Positions 46,352-55,713 of a stretch of DNA of 64,000 bases are shown here, one piece after another. The notes under the pieces are model-generated. The model was not told the origin of the DNA. It worked only from the letters and a program-made list of their open reading frames with translations, and searched no databases. The first letter of the stretch is position 1. Every line of letters begins with the position of its first letter. This DNA comes from Hyaloscypha bicolor E (lineage: Eukaryota; Ascomycota; Leotiomycetes; Helotiales; Hyaloscyphaceae): NCBI RefSeq assembly GCF_002865645.1, contig NW_020194558.1:1578014-1642013 (forward strand), in the 5' to 3' direction. The translations under genes and the position numbers were made by a program.

Positions 46352-46691
46352 ATGGAGTCACCATTGCATCAGGTCTGGGAGAGTGCCGTTGGCAATCCCT
46401 TCGTACCAACTGTTGGAAAAGGCAGCCACTTCTTCCTGGGCTTCACGTTATTAACGATTGGACTTCTGCTCAGTGGCCTTTTCGGCCTCAGTACGTCCTC
46501 CCTATTTTCATTGATGGAGCCATAGCTGATTACCGTGATAGACCGGTCCATCGCCAACATCGGAGCTCTTGGAATACCTGCTTCGTTAGCCATTGCGTAA
46601 GATGAAGCATGCTGCTATTCTCCCGCTTTCACTGATATTCTGCAGGTTCGGTGCGGTCTACATGATCTGTGCAGTCGGCGTTTATGTATAA
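46352..46691 (+). CDS. OST5: oligosaccharyltransferase subunit Ost5
   Basis: Three small exons (46352-46490, 46542-46596, 46646-46691) give 79 residues. They encode two transmembrane helices, HFFLGFTLLTIGLLLSGLFG and SLAIAFGAVYMICAVGVYV, joined by NRSIANIGALGIPA. Length, helix spacing and the conserved loop fit Ost5 (OST5/TMEM258 family), a small membrane subunit of the oligosaccharyltransferase that N-glycosylates proteins in the ER. Each exon is too short to stand out as an open frame; the gene is recognised only after splicing. The last two introns have standard GTAAG/GTACG donors and CAG or TAG acceptors. Confidence 0.88.
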
Positions 46692-46894
46692 GATCTCGAT
46701 TCCCCACGAATTTCTTTCCACCGCATAAAATTGTACACTAGTAGGAGCATATAAAAGCAAGGCGTTCAGATTCTCCCACTGTTGGAAGAATCATTCAAGC
46801 TCCATATCAAGACGAACAAGCACAAGACCAAGTGATTTTACCTGCCGCAGAAATTCTCCTCTCCTTTCGATCGTCCCTGTCACCTACTTCTACA

Positions 46895-47966
46895 ATGTCT
46901 ACAATCGGCGAGCTGGACCATGGTGCACCTATCTTCAAAGCTGTGTCGAGTTCCGCCAGACAGCTATTCCAACTTCTTAACTGCATACGTTTTGCACCAA
47001 AGGCTCAGGTGCAGATCAGCAATGAAGGACTTCGGTTCGCGGTAGAGGAATCGAGAGTGATGCAAGGTATGTTTGCTGGGCAAACAAGTTATGGCTCAAA
47101 TAGTAATGTGCTCAGGGATTGTCTTTCTCGATAAAGCACTCTTCACCACCTTCAATTGTACTCTTCCAGGACCGGAGCCTTCTGGCGATGACCCTGATTC
47201 TGCCACGGCCGACCTTCCAAACTTCTCTATCTCTCTCTCCGCTCTCCTCGAGACTCTTCAAATCTTTGGTGCAGCAGATATTGCCACTACTCGATTCTCA
47301 AAGCCCGATAGTGATGCTTACGGGAGCAACATCCGTCCCGGCCGTCCAAACGCTTTCAGCAACCAAGCTCTTGGCATGGCAGGAGTGTGTCGACTGTCCT
47401 ACGCCGGCATCGGATCACCCTTCAGTATCATTCTTGAAGAATCGGGGGTGACGACGACATGCAACCTCAACACATATGAACCAGAAGGTGCGGAGGAGAT
47501 CCCATTTCAACGAGATGCTATGCAAGTGAAGATCATTATGCAAGCACGTTGGCTTTTCGATGCCGTCTCTGAACTTTCGTCGACATCGCCCAGTCGGTTG
47601 GATATCACAGCTCATACAGGCGCTCCGTATCTAAGCCTCTCCGCTGCTGGGCCACTTGGCAGTGCTAGTGTTGAATTCGCCAAAGGCAGAGACCTGTTGG
47701 AGACCTTTACCGTGGCTGAAAAGTGGACGCAGAGCTACAAATTTGAGATGATCAAGGCAGCTGCAGAAGCTATGAGGTTGGCGAGCAAGGTCAGCGTCAG
47801 GGGTGATGAACAAGGTGTTTTGAGCTTGCAGTTTATGGTTGAGGTTGAGGGGGGTGGGATTAGCTTCGTTGATTTCAGATTTGTTCCCTTTATCCGCGAC
47901 GAGGATGAGGAAGATGAGGGTAGCAGCCAGGAGGAAGAAGAGGATTACGAGGATGAAGACGCTTGA
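46895..47966 (+). CDS. RAD1: Rad1, 9-1-1 checkpoint clamp subunit
   Basis: Exons 46895-47066 and 47116-47966 give 340 residues. The PCNA-like fold is evident: FKAVSSSARQLFQLLNCIRF, AQVQISNEGLRFAVEESRVM then QGIVFLDKALFTTFN at the splice joint, LPNFSISLSALLETLQIF, and a C-terminal SVRGDEQGVLSLQFMVE and FVDFRFVPF. It ends with an acidic tail. With Rad9 and Hus1 it forms the ring loaded at damaged DNA to activate the ATR/Mec1 checkpoint (homologues: S. pombe Rad1, S. cerevisiae Rad17, Ustilago Rec1). The name must not be confused with the S. cerevisiae nuclease Rad1. Confidence 0.92.
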
Positions 47967-48438
47967 AACAAATATCTGACCTCGCCCAGTATTTTTCCTT
48001 CCAATTATAGCTGCTATGCTTCAAAGAGCTTCCTATGCCCAATTTCACAATCCAGCAGGTAATTTGCTCTCACAGTATTTGCATATTACACCAAGGGAGT
48101 TGAGATCGCTATACAGTCTTTGGTTCTTCCCTCACAGTCTAGACTAAGTCTTAGTGGCGTTGCAGATCTGATAAATGCAGTTCCACAAACAATCATCCCT
48201 CTTATGCTCTTTTGAAAAAAGGTCCAGCCAATTGCCTAGGAAGTTTTGGATAGCTGTAACGTTCCGGATTCTTGGAGACAAGAAGAGTATACAGAGTGTA
48301 CTTTAAGGAGTCTAGACGAATTAGTTGAGGGGGGGGCGAAATCACTCACAGCAGCTACCCGAACGCAAAGTCAAATATCATCCGAAAAGAGGGAAGAAGA
48401 GGCAAACGAAAAGTATCATAGAAATCAAATTCAAGAGC
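47967..48438. other. convergent 3' region, nothing seen
   Basis: About 470 bases between the convergent Rad1 and deaminase genes. Confidence 0.5.
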
Positions 48439-48975
48439 TCATGGTTCTTTCCCACTTTCCAGATGTGGATACGCCTTCGTTCTGAAACCCGAAACATACC
48501 CAAACGGCAGCAACTCATCCACAGTTGCAGTCCTCAACCCCTCACTATCCTTAATGATCACCTTTATATCAGGGTAGTAATCAAACATGAGCTGGCGGCA
48601 GCGCCCACAGGGGGTGATTACGCCTCGCTGGTCGTTTGCCACGGCCACGACGTGTGTCAGCTTTGCTCCATCTCCAATTCCTGGGCTTGAAGCAGATGCC
48701 ACTCCTGCCGCCTAGCTCAAGGTTAGTGTAGTTTGAGGAGAAATATTGAGTTTGGGGGTGTATACTGATGCGTTTGCAAATGCGACGTTCTCTGCACAGG
48801 GGCCTCCTGAGAAATGGAAGACGTTGATTCCGGTGAAGACTCGCCCGTCAGAGCAGAGAGTCACGCACCCCACAGTATGATCTGTTATTCTTCGCTCGGC
48901 TGTGCCTCTGGGAACGGCATCGATGACTGCGTTTGCAGCATCTATGAGCGAGTTTTCGGCTGGAGTGAGTGGCAT
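48439..48975 (-). CDS. blasticidin-S-deaminase-like cytidine deaminase
   Basis: Exons 48766-48975 and 48439-48711 give 160 residues. The zinc site is complete: Cys60 and the proton-shuttle Glu62 in GGPCAEN, Cys105 and Cys108 in TPCGRCRQ. The surrounding sequence (SDGRVFTGINVFHFSGGPCA, GVITPCGRCRQLMFDYYPDI, VDELLPFGYV) is closer to Aspergillus blasticidin-S deaminase than to housekeeping cytidine deaminase, including the aromatic residue before the first Cys motif. It should deaminate a cytosine-containing nucleoside; whether it detoxifies nucleoside antibiotics is inference. The Met at 48975 (MPLTPAENS) matches the family start; 12 extra upstream residues are possible but unlike the family. 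Confidence 0.88.
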
Positions 48976-49295
48976 CTTGAGGGGATTTGCGGCCAACAGC
49001 GTGCAGGTCACGGAATCAAATGTTCCAATTTATACAGGCATTTTGAATCCGAAGAGTCGTGATTCATTTCTTATTTAGACAGTGTGCTAGCATGAATTTA
49101 GGCAGCATCCTGAGTCATCACCGCACTGTCCCCACTTTCCGCCCGTCACATTGAAAATCGAGCCTTCCTTTTGCAGAACTTGCACAAGTCAGTACATTGT
49201 ACTGTACAGAGAGGCTCCAGAAGAAATGTAGACAGCTCACAGTTTGATATCACAGTCCTCCGCCAATGTTCCTCCATCCTCACGTACAACCACCC
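48976..49295. other. intergenic, presumed deaminase promoter
   Basis: 320 bases between the deaminase start and the 3' end of the next gene. Nothing further seen. Confidence 0.5.
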
Positions 49296-50039
49296 CTAGC
49301 TGTGCTTCTGGCGCTTGTGTGGTGGTTCCTCCTCATTATCGGACCATATTGCGTCGTTGTCTTTCTCGGCGAAGTAGATTGGGTTGTCCGGATTCCAGTC
49401 AGCTTCTTCTTCTTCGTCTTCCTCTTCGGTCAATGGTCGTGGCGTGCTCGTCGGTGTAGTTGCAAGAGTCGTCAAAGTCAAAGCTGGGTTTGTGGTTGGT
49501 GTAGAATCAGACTGTATTGGTCGAGTAGATGGGCTTGGTAATGGTGCCGAGGTGTCCCTAAAGACCAGCTTCTCCAAGTGGTAGTTTTCGACGATCTGGG
49601 GACATGTATAGATGAGGGAACCCGTAGCTGTATCGAGCTCAAGTTTCGGTCGGAACGGGAACGGAGGGTTCTTGAGCCATTTCGCGAGTTGAGGATCGTT
49701 CTCGAGCTCTTTTTTCACTTGCTTGAGGACGAGTATCTGAGATTTGATGCAAGCAGCGAGGCGCTGGTATGGAGTGGCTGTTTCTTGTTGGAGCTCATGA
49801 ACTGCCTTCTTTTGTGGTTGTGCTCTTGGTGAGGGTCTCCAGGTAAGGGGGATATGTCTCTTTGGTAGTCGTTGTGGTCTTGATGATCCTCTCCAGAATT
49901 TGTCCTGATGTTTGAAGCTCAGGATGCGTGCAGCCAATTCTCCGCCAAGTGCAGGGGTTTGACTTGGAAGACAGTTCTTCCAGATCTCGTCGCGCAGCTC
50001 CCAGGGGAGCGTGGGGAAGCCTGGGAAGGTGGTAGCCAT
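49296..50039 (-). CDS. 2EXR-like domain protein
   Basis: A single exon of 247 residues beginning MATTFPGFPTLPWELRDEIW, which fits the start of the fungal 2EXR domain (F..LP.ELR..IW). This domain is common in expanded Pezizomycotina families of unknown function. A basic middle (SSRPQRLPKRHIPLTWRPSP) and a LYxxCPQIVENYHLE-like block follow, then a Pro/Thr-rich and strongly acidic tail ending HKRQKHS, possibly a nuclear localisation signal. No catalytic motif. Low-complexity content at the C-terminus lowers certainty on boundaries. Confidence 0.7.
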   Translation of the reverse strand: MATTFPGFPTLPWELRDEIWKNCLPSQTPALGGELAARILSFKHQDKFWRGSSRPQRLPKRHIPLTWRPSPRAQPQKKAVHELQQETATPYQRLAACIKSQILVLKQVKKELENDPQLAKWLKNPPFPFRPKLELDTATGSLIYTCPQIVENYHLEKLVFRDTSAPLPSPSTRPIQSDSTPTTNPALTLTTLATTPTSTPRPLTEEEDEEEEADWNPDNPIYFAEKDNDAIWSDNEEEPPHKRQKHS

Positions 50040-51499
50040 AGTTCGTGGTTGATGTACCGAACGTACGTAGGGGAATGTACCGTGGGTTTGTGTAGCGTGC
50101 GTAGTAGCAAAGTACGAGATGTGTTCGGGGCAATGAGGCGCACTAGCGAGCGTCGTTGCAAGCGCAAAGTATAAAAGGCGTCAGGAATAATGCTCAGAAT
50201 TTCATCGTGATTGTTCCACTTATGCTGGGAACAATCACGTTTATGTGCGAGCGCGGTTGGGATCTGGACTGTGTTGCACTGGGACCGAGCTAAGGTTAAC
50301 TCGGAAGTTGAACCAGACGCCAGCAACTTCACCAAAGAATAAGTTATTCAAAGGAATTCTCATAGTTCGAACTATCACGAGAACATTCACAATTTTGCAG
50401 TTCTGTTACGTTACAGCAGGAGTGGTATGCAACTAGGACATGGCAGCTAAGCTAAAACAGAGAACAAAGCTTCAAAGGAGATTTGCCCATATCTAGAACT
50501 TGACATCACAAACTATATATAACACAGGCAAGTGGTACATTTCACGCTCTCTTAATGAATAAGAATGAATTTTCAAATCTCCAGCTGACATCTTTCAAGT
50601 GAAATTTAAGCATATCCTGTGAAGCTGGAGTGCCATGACACGTTATACCACATCGAAAGCAGGAGCCAGGAGTCTAATAATCTAGGGACGGCCCGTCCCG
50701 CCGCACGGTCCACCTTCCCGACCCTGTTTTCATCGTTTCTTCTGACTTTCTTTAGAGTTTCCCGCTCTCAGATATTGATCTGCTACTTTGAAGCTTGGGA
50801 AGCAAGGACTCGGACGTCCCTTTAGATTGTTTGAGCTTGCATCAATCACAATTAACGGGAAGGTGGAATGAGGTCAAGATCAAGCACGCCCTTCAAAACA
50901 AAATTGATTACTGTTGGTGTCCAAATCAACCGCGACTATCCGTACGCAACCCAAGTAGCGAATTTCTCGCCACTTCTATCACCCCAAATGGCTTCTTAGA
51001 CCCTTCACTGTCATGCGTAACACCCCCATTTTGGACCCCCTGTTCTGTCTCGCTCTTCATTGACCTCCCCTCGGATCCCCCGTGAAAAGTCTCAATGCTT
51101 TCTATTCTATCAAACCCCGAGTTTCGAGCACTCTGCTCAAGCCGCCCTAATAATATTGAGTGTGGAGAGAAAGTGGTGGGGGATAATGGATCTTCTTGTG
51201 GTTCATCGGCTTCGAAGTTGAAGAACATGCGACAACAGGCGCACATGATGCTATGAGGATGCTGTAACTTTCGATCCTGGAGGAAGGAGTTATCGGTCAG
51301 TTGTGTTGTGTATAATGGGTTTAGTGCGACTTACTTGATCCAGAGAGTGAAGGGGGCAAGTGCCCCTAGAAAAGAATTAATTTGTGATCTTTTGATTTGA
51401 CAACGGACCTACAAGTAACGTCTATGGTTCTGGGCATTGTGCCCATCATTACCGTCTTAATGATTGAAGCAGCTCCTGATCTGTAATTCCAGACCGTCA
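50040..51499. other. intergenic with one doubtful small ORF
   Basis: 1.46 kb without a firm gene. A 106-codon frame is annotated separately as doubtful. The rest shows no protein-like sequence. Confidence 0.45.
50926..51246 (-). CDS. doubtful small hypothetical protein
   Basis: A 106-residue frame starting MCACCRMFFNFEADEPQEDP. Its first 45 residues have a protein-like composition, the remainder is polar and featureless. No family recognised, no introns needed, no supporting neighbour. It could be a small gene, a piece of one, or chance. Confidence 0.25.
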   Translation of the reverse strand: MCACCRMFFNFEADEPQEDPLSPTTFSPHSILLGRLEQSARNSGFDRIESIETFHGGSEGRSMKSETEQGVQNGGVTHDSEGSKKPFGVIEVARNSLLGLRTDSRG

Positions 51500-52555
51500 T
51501 CAATAGTTATTCTCTTTGTAATCTTGTGAAGAATAAACATACAATACGAGAGGGCCGCCCAAAGTTGTAGTCTGCCACAGCCTTCTCTTTATGAACGTAG
51601 GATTCATGTCTCGAAATTGATCTTGAATAGGACATGGTTTACGTTTCATCGCCATGATTGAGTATTGCCAGATCTCGTAGGTTTCAATATATGCAATGGC
51701 GAAGTCGGCAAACGCATTGAAGGCTGTGAATTATTAGCTGCAGCAGATTCTCCGTCCAGAGATACTTGCCTCCCGATAAATATCCAACACCCGAAGTTGC
51801 CACAATGAAAGGCTGACAAATGGTCGAGCCGTCTTCTGGTGGCCCTTCCCAAGCATAATGGGGATATAACAACCGATTTGAAGGTCGGTAAGGGTTGGGA
51901 CCGCATTCAAGAACTATTTCGAGCATCATAGTGACGTTTATGAGGAGATGAAGAATCATGCTGCCCATGAGGAAGAATCGGACTTTGTCATTCCATCTCC
52001 CATAGATCTTGTAGAGGAACCACATCATACCAGTTCGCGAGAGAGTGGTTGATGCAATGACTATCATTGATCAGAGAGGTATTCAAGTTCAAGTAGAGAA
52101 CCTACTCAATATTTGGGGAGCCACCTGCCACTTAAGAGCTTCGGAGAACTGTGGACGGCTAAGGAAATAAAATGCCTCCCAAAACCAGCATTATAGGATT
52201 TCTGCAGGCATGCCATGTGAGCAACGTCGAGAACCTAGAGTGTATTCTTAGCATCCACCAGATTCAGGGACGGAGTGGACAAACCCATGCAGCAGCGAAG
52301 AGACAGTCTTCAAAACCCCAAATTCGATCAGTCGCTTTAACTTTGGGAAAATGAAGTGATACCCAACCCTTGGCGGAATATCGGAAGATAAGACATAGTC
52401 CGGTGATGGCTGTACATATCCAGCAAGCAAGGACGATCCCGGTTGCTGTGAGGTTTAGAAGTTAGATAGTCCCATTTTCGCTAGGTCAGTGTGAGCAAAT
52501 TTGTAAGAAACTTACCACGGTCAACGTCTGCTCCTATCGGAACAGGAATATCCAT
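51500..52555 (-). CDS. rhodopsin-like fungal integral membrane protein
   Basis: Pieces on the minus strand encode a multi-pass membrane protein. Exon 52516-52555 starts MDIPVPIGADVDR. Exon 52285-52445 gives one helix (GIVLACWICTAITGLCLIF) and the segment IWGFEDCLFAAAW. A short piece near 52106-52120 has SEALKWQVAPQIL. Exon 51770-52060 includes VRFFLMGSMILHLLINVTMM and the conserved ECGPNPYRPSNR. Exon 51500-51723 has GAFNAFADFAIAYI. Order and motifs fit the fungal seven-helix rhodopsin-like domain near PTH11-type receptors. An intron at 51724-51769 has a canonical GC donor (AG|GCAAGT). The second helix region (52107-52284) could not be resolved: a plausible frame contains a TAA. Either an unusual splice or a decayed gene explains it. 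Confidence 0.6.
51724..51769 (-). other. GC-AG intron in the rhodopsin-like gene
   Basis: Donor AG|GCAAGT is the classic GC donor; a CTAAT branch site and CACAG acceptor complete a 46-nt intron joining GVGYLSG to AFNAFADFAIAYI. Confidence 0.65.
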
Positions 52556-52924
52556 CTTTAGTCAGAAAGAATAGTTTAATCTGGTTCAAGTTTGTCATGT
52601 GACCGTGCTCTTTCAAATCGAAAATCTCGTTCCGTCCCCAAATTAGATCTCTCAAGGACGCTCTCTCCTACCGTTTCGTTACATCAATACACATTCAAGA
52701 TTTACCCCCTTCAAATGCCTAGGAAGTTCTAGAATTCTAGAGTCCTTCCCCTCTGAGTTCGGAGAAATGTCAAACTGTGACTGGATATTGGGAATCGGTG
52801 GCCATGTTCTTATCTAGCGAGTCTGATTTTCACATATACAACCAACTTCAAGGTGACATGAATACTCTTCCTCTAAATCCATAGTTAGGCAGAATTGTAA
52901 GTGTATCTCCCAAAGAATCTCCAA
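52556..52924. other. intergenic, nothing seen
   Basis: About 370 bases between the membrane protein start and the protease 3' end; presumed promoter of the former. Confidence 0.5.
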
Positions 52925-54547
52925 TCACTTTGAATCTTCCCCTTCATATCGATCATCAAGACTCACTCCCCAATAAGTATCATCACTAGCATAGAATTCC
53001 CTCCCCGCAAACTGCAAAGTAGCAGCCCCAACATCAAACAGCGTAACTACATTCTTCTGAAATGTATCCCCCAGAATAAACACATCCTCCGTATTGCTTG
53101 ACCCACCATCCATCCACCCACTTATACAGATCCCATCCCCAGCATCAAGAATCATGTCCAGCGGATTAATCGCGAAGAGCGTGCCTGCGATATCGATGCT
53201 AACAGCAGGAGCCTTGGCCGTGCAGGATACAATGTACACGCCGTCAGCGGAAGAATAGGTTGCGGCTGGGGAGAAAGCTTTGTTGATTGCGTTGGCGACG
53301 GACGCGGGGACGTAGTTTAGAGTCGTGCCTGAGTCAACGATATATTCTACTGCTGAGCCGCCGGAGTTTGAGATGGCGACACCGTTGAGCTCCATGGAGA
53401 CGATGTTGATAGTGTAGAAGTCGTAGCTGTCAGGATAGCCTTCAATCGTGGTAGTGATAATAGGCGTGGAAGTGAAGTTCTGCGTGAATGCAATATCTGG
53501 AACACCACCGAAAGCGAGGTAGCCGGAAGGTCCTGAGGTTTGTCGTTCGATGAGGAGGGAGAAGTATTCATTGGCGATGAGACCTTTGGAGTACATCCTA
53601 GGGAACGGAGGAGTCAGCAACTGCCCAATACAAAATGTTCCAAGGGAACTGCGGACACTGTCTCGGAGAAAATCATGAGATGGTTAGAAGTAGAAAGGGG
53701 CTTCTCCCCAAAAACCCACATGGTGAAAATTGGATTGTAGACTTCTTGAGTACTTCCCTTGTACGCGCTCGTCCTGAGACAACGTCAGTTTCAATATTGC
53801 CTGAGGCTTGGTTGAGAAAGAACACTGACAGAGCTGGGTACGCAAGACCCATGAGACCAGAGGTTGTGCCATCACCCTCCCAGGCGGCAGCAGTCACGAG
53901 AGCTACCTCTTGATCGACTGTAATCCCCGCGACAGTGACTTCCTCGGTTCCCGTGATTCCAGTAAGATACTCGCCATCCCCATATTCAATGGAGAAGGTT
54001 TCACCAGAAATCGCCGCGAAGGTGCTTGATTTGGTATAATATGGACCGAAGTCGCAGTAAGCTGGGTACGGAGAATCAGCGATTGCTGAGTGATGGTGGT
54101 TGTCCCAGGAGATTTGTGACGTTGGAGTTCAATACCTTCGGTTGTCGTCTTCCCCGTATCGAGATCTGTGCAAACAAAACCGGCCTCAACGACCCACGTA
54201 TCACTGGACCCAGTGTCAACAATCATCTCAAAAGTCTGCGTGCCGAATTCGACTTCAGCAGCAAATTCCTCGCCGGTAAAGAGAGAAGTAAGAGTGGTTG
54301 TGCTGCCATTGGCAATGAGGAGTTTGCTGAGACGTTGACGACGTGCTGCAGAGGCACCGGTAGCTGCCATTTTGGTCAGGGGCAGGACAGCGGTGGTAGC
54401 TATGATTTTGCTTGGAGCACGCTTTGCAACTGCCTTTCTGCTGAAGATGGTGAGGCCATTGTCTCTCTTGACATAGCGAGCTTGGGATCCAGCAGCCAAG
54501 AAGCCAACGGCGGCAACTGTTGAGAGGGTAATTTTGGGGTTCTGCAA
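52925..54547 (-). CDS. secreted aspartic protease, pepsin (A1) family
   Basis: Exons 54136-54547, 53826-54061, 53720-53757 and 52925-53597 give 452 residues. A signal peptide (ITLSTVAAVGFLAAGSQA) and a propeptide of about 80 residues precede the mature enzyme. The two catalytic aspartates are Asp111 in IVDTGSSDTWV and Asp318 in YIVDSGTTLNYVP. A flap region appears around FSIEYGDGEYLTG. The small 38-nt exon is supported by the join QEVYNPIFTMMYSKGLIANE, typical of the family. The final disulfide is represented by SCTAKAP and DGICISG. It presumably degrades extracellular protein at acid pH. It may lack a GPI signal, since the tail ends hydrophilic (YEGEDSK). Confidence 0.92.
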
Positions 54548-55713
54548 AAGAGTATATAATTGATGGAAAAAGCTAAGGTTTACAAGTGCCCAAAAATCAG
54601 AGTTTTACCCTTAGCGCCATCACGTGCAAAACAGCCCTTTCAACAGCAACTAAGGACGAGAACAACATCATGGGGTATGAAAAAGTTGGGCTTGTTGATC
54701 CGAAAAGCTTGAGCACGAGGGGAACGGGGATCTGGGGAGCCAAGACGAGGAAATATATACTTCTCGTGCATCTTGCGCGTGCCTGTCTTCCCCATCTCTT
54801 GACCCCTCTTTACCCTCTGCCTTGCAGAGCGCTCCGAGATTTCTGGGTCTGGAGTCGAGCAGCCCCACTGCAGTCACGGCATTCGAAGCAGAAGAGGAAT
54901 GCGAGCAGGAGATGTATACCCAGCTGCTGTTTCAAGCTTAGGATCATCGGAGATGGAGCTCAATTGCGGGGTTAGTTCAGATAAGACTGCATAAGGTGTC
55001 GTCTGCCCTGGGGATGGCGCAACGTTTTTGCGGGTCCCCGTTATCTCCAACGGATAAAACGCCCATGCTCTGGCCTTCCGCCCCACCAAAATACAAGAAC
55101 AGACAGTAGTGAAAGCTTGTTGTTGCGCCGTGGCTGGCAGTGAAGTTTATCAAGTGCCACTTCGTATGTGTGATCGAGCGAGAAACTTACAGCAGGGAAA
55201 AGGAGCCGAGCGGCGGACACGGGTGCGGGGCTGACGCCTTCGCTTGTCGACCCCCTTTCTTAGCGAGAACATCCAGTACAGTAACCAATCACGAGGGCAA
55301 CGCGCTCGCTCGCTGTCTAACCCTTCGAGATTTCGCGGCCTAGCTCTTGATGTCCCGAGAGCTGGGAGTTCAAAGAATTTTGCAGCAGAAAACCGAAAAG
55401 AGAACCGAAGATGCACAAAGGGCAAACCCCCGGGGAAAATATTACGATTGCAATTGATATCTTTTCCCACCACCTAATCATCATAGATACGAAACCCAGA
55501 GCTCCATCCACCTCTCCGCCATTCCACAACCAGTAGATTCGGCCACAATTCTTTCATCCTCTTTCTTTGCGATCACTCGATGCTCGGTATATGCTCAGGG
55601 ACGGGCTCAAGCGAGAATTCGGTAAGTCCTCCACACATAGAGCGCCCCTCGACCGCCTAACGGCTTGGAAAACGAATCATGAAGTATATGAAGGAAATGA
55701 TAGGAAGCAAGAT
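54548..55713. other. intergenic, no gene seen
   Basis: About 1.17 kb upstream of the protease and downstream of the glyoxal oxidase. It presumably holds the protease promoter. Open frames are short and overlap on both strands. Confidence 0.5.
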
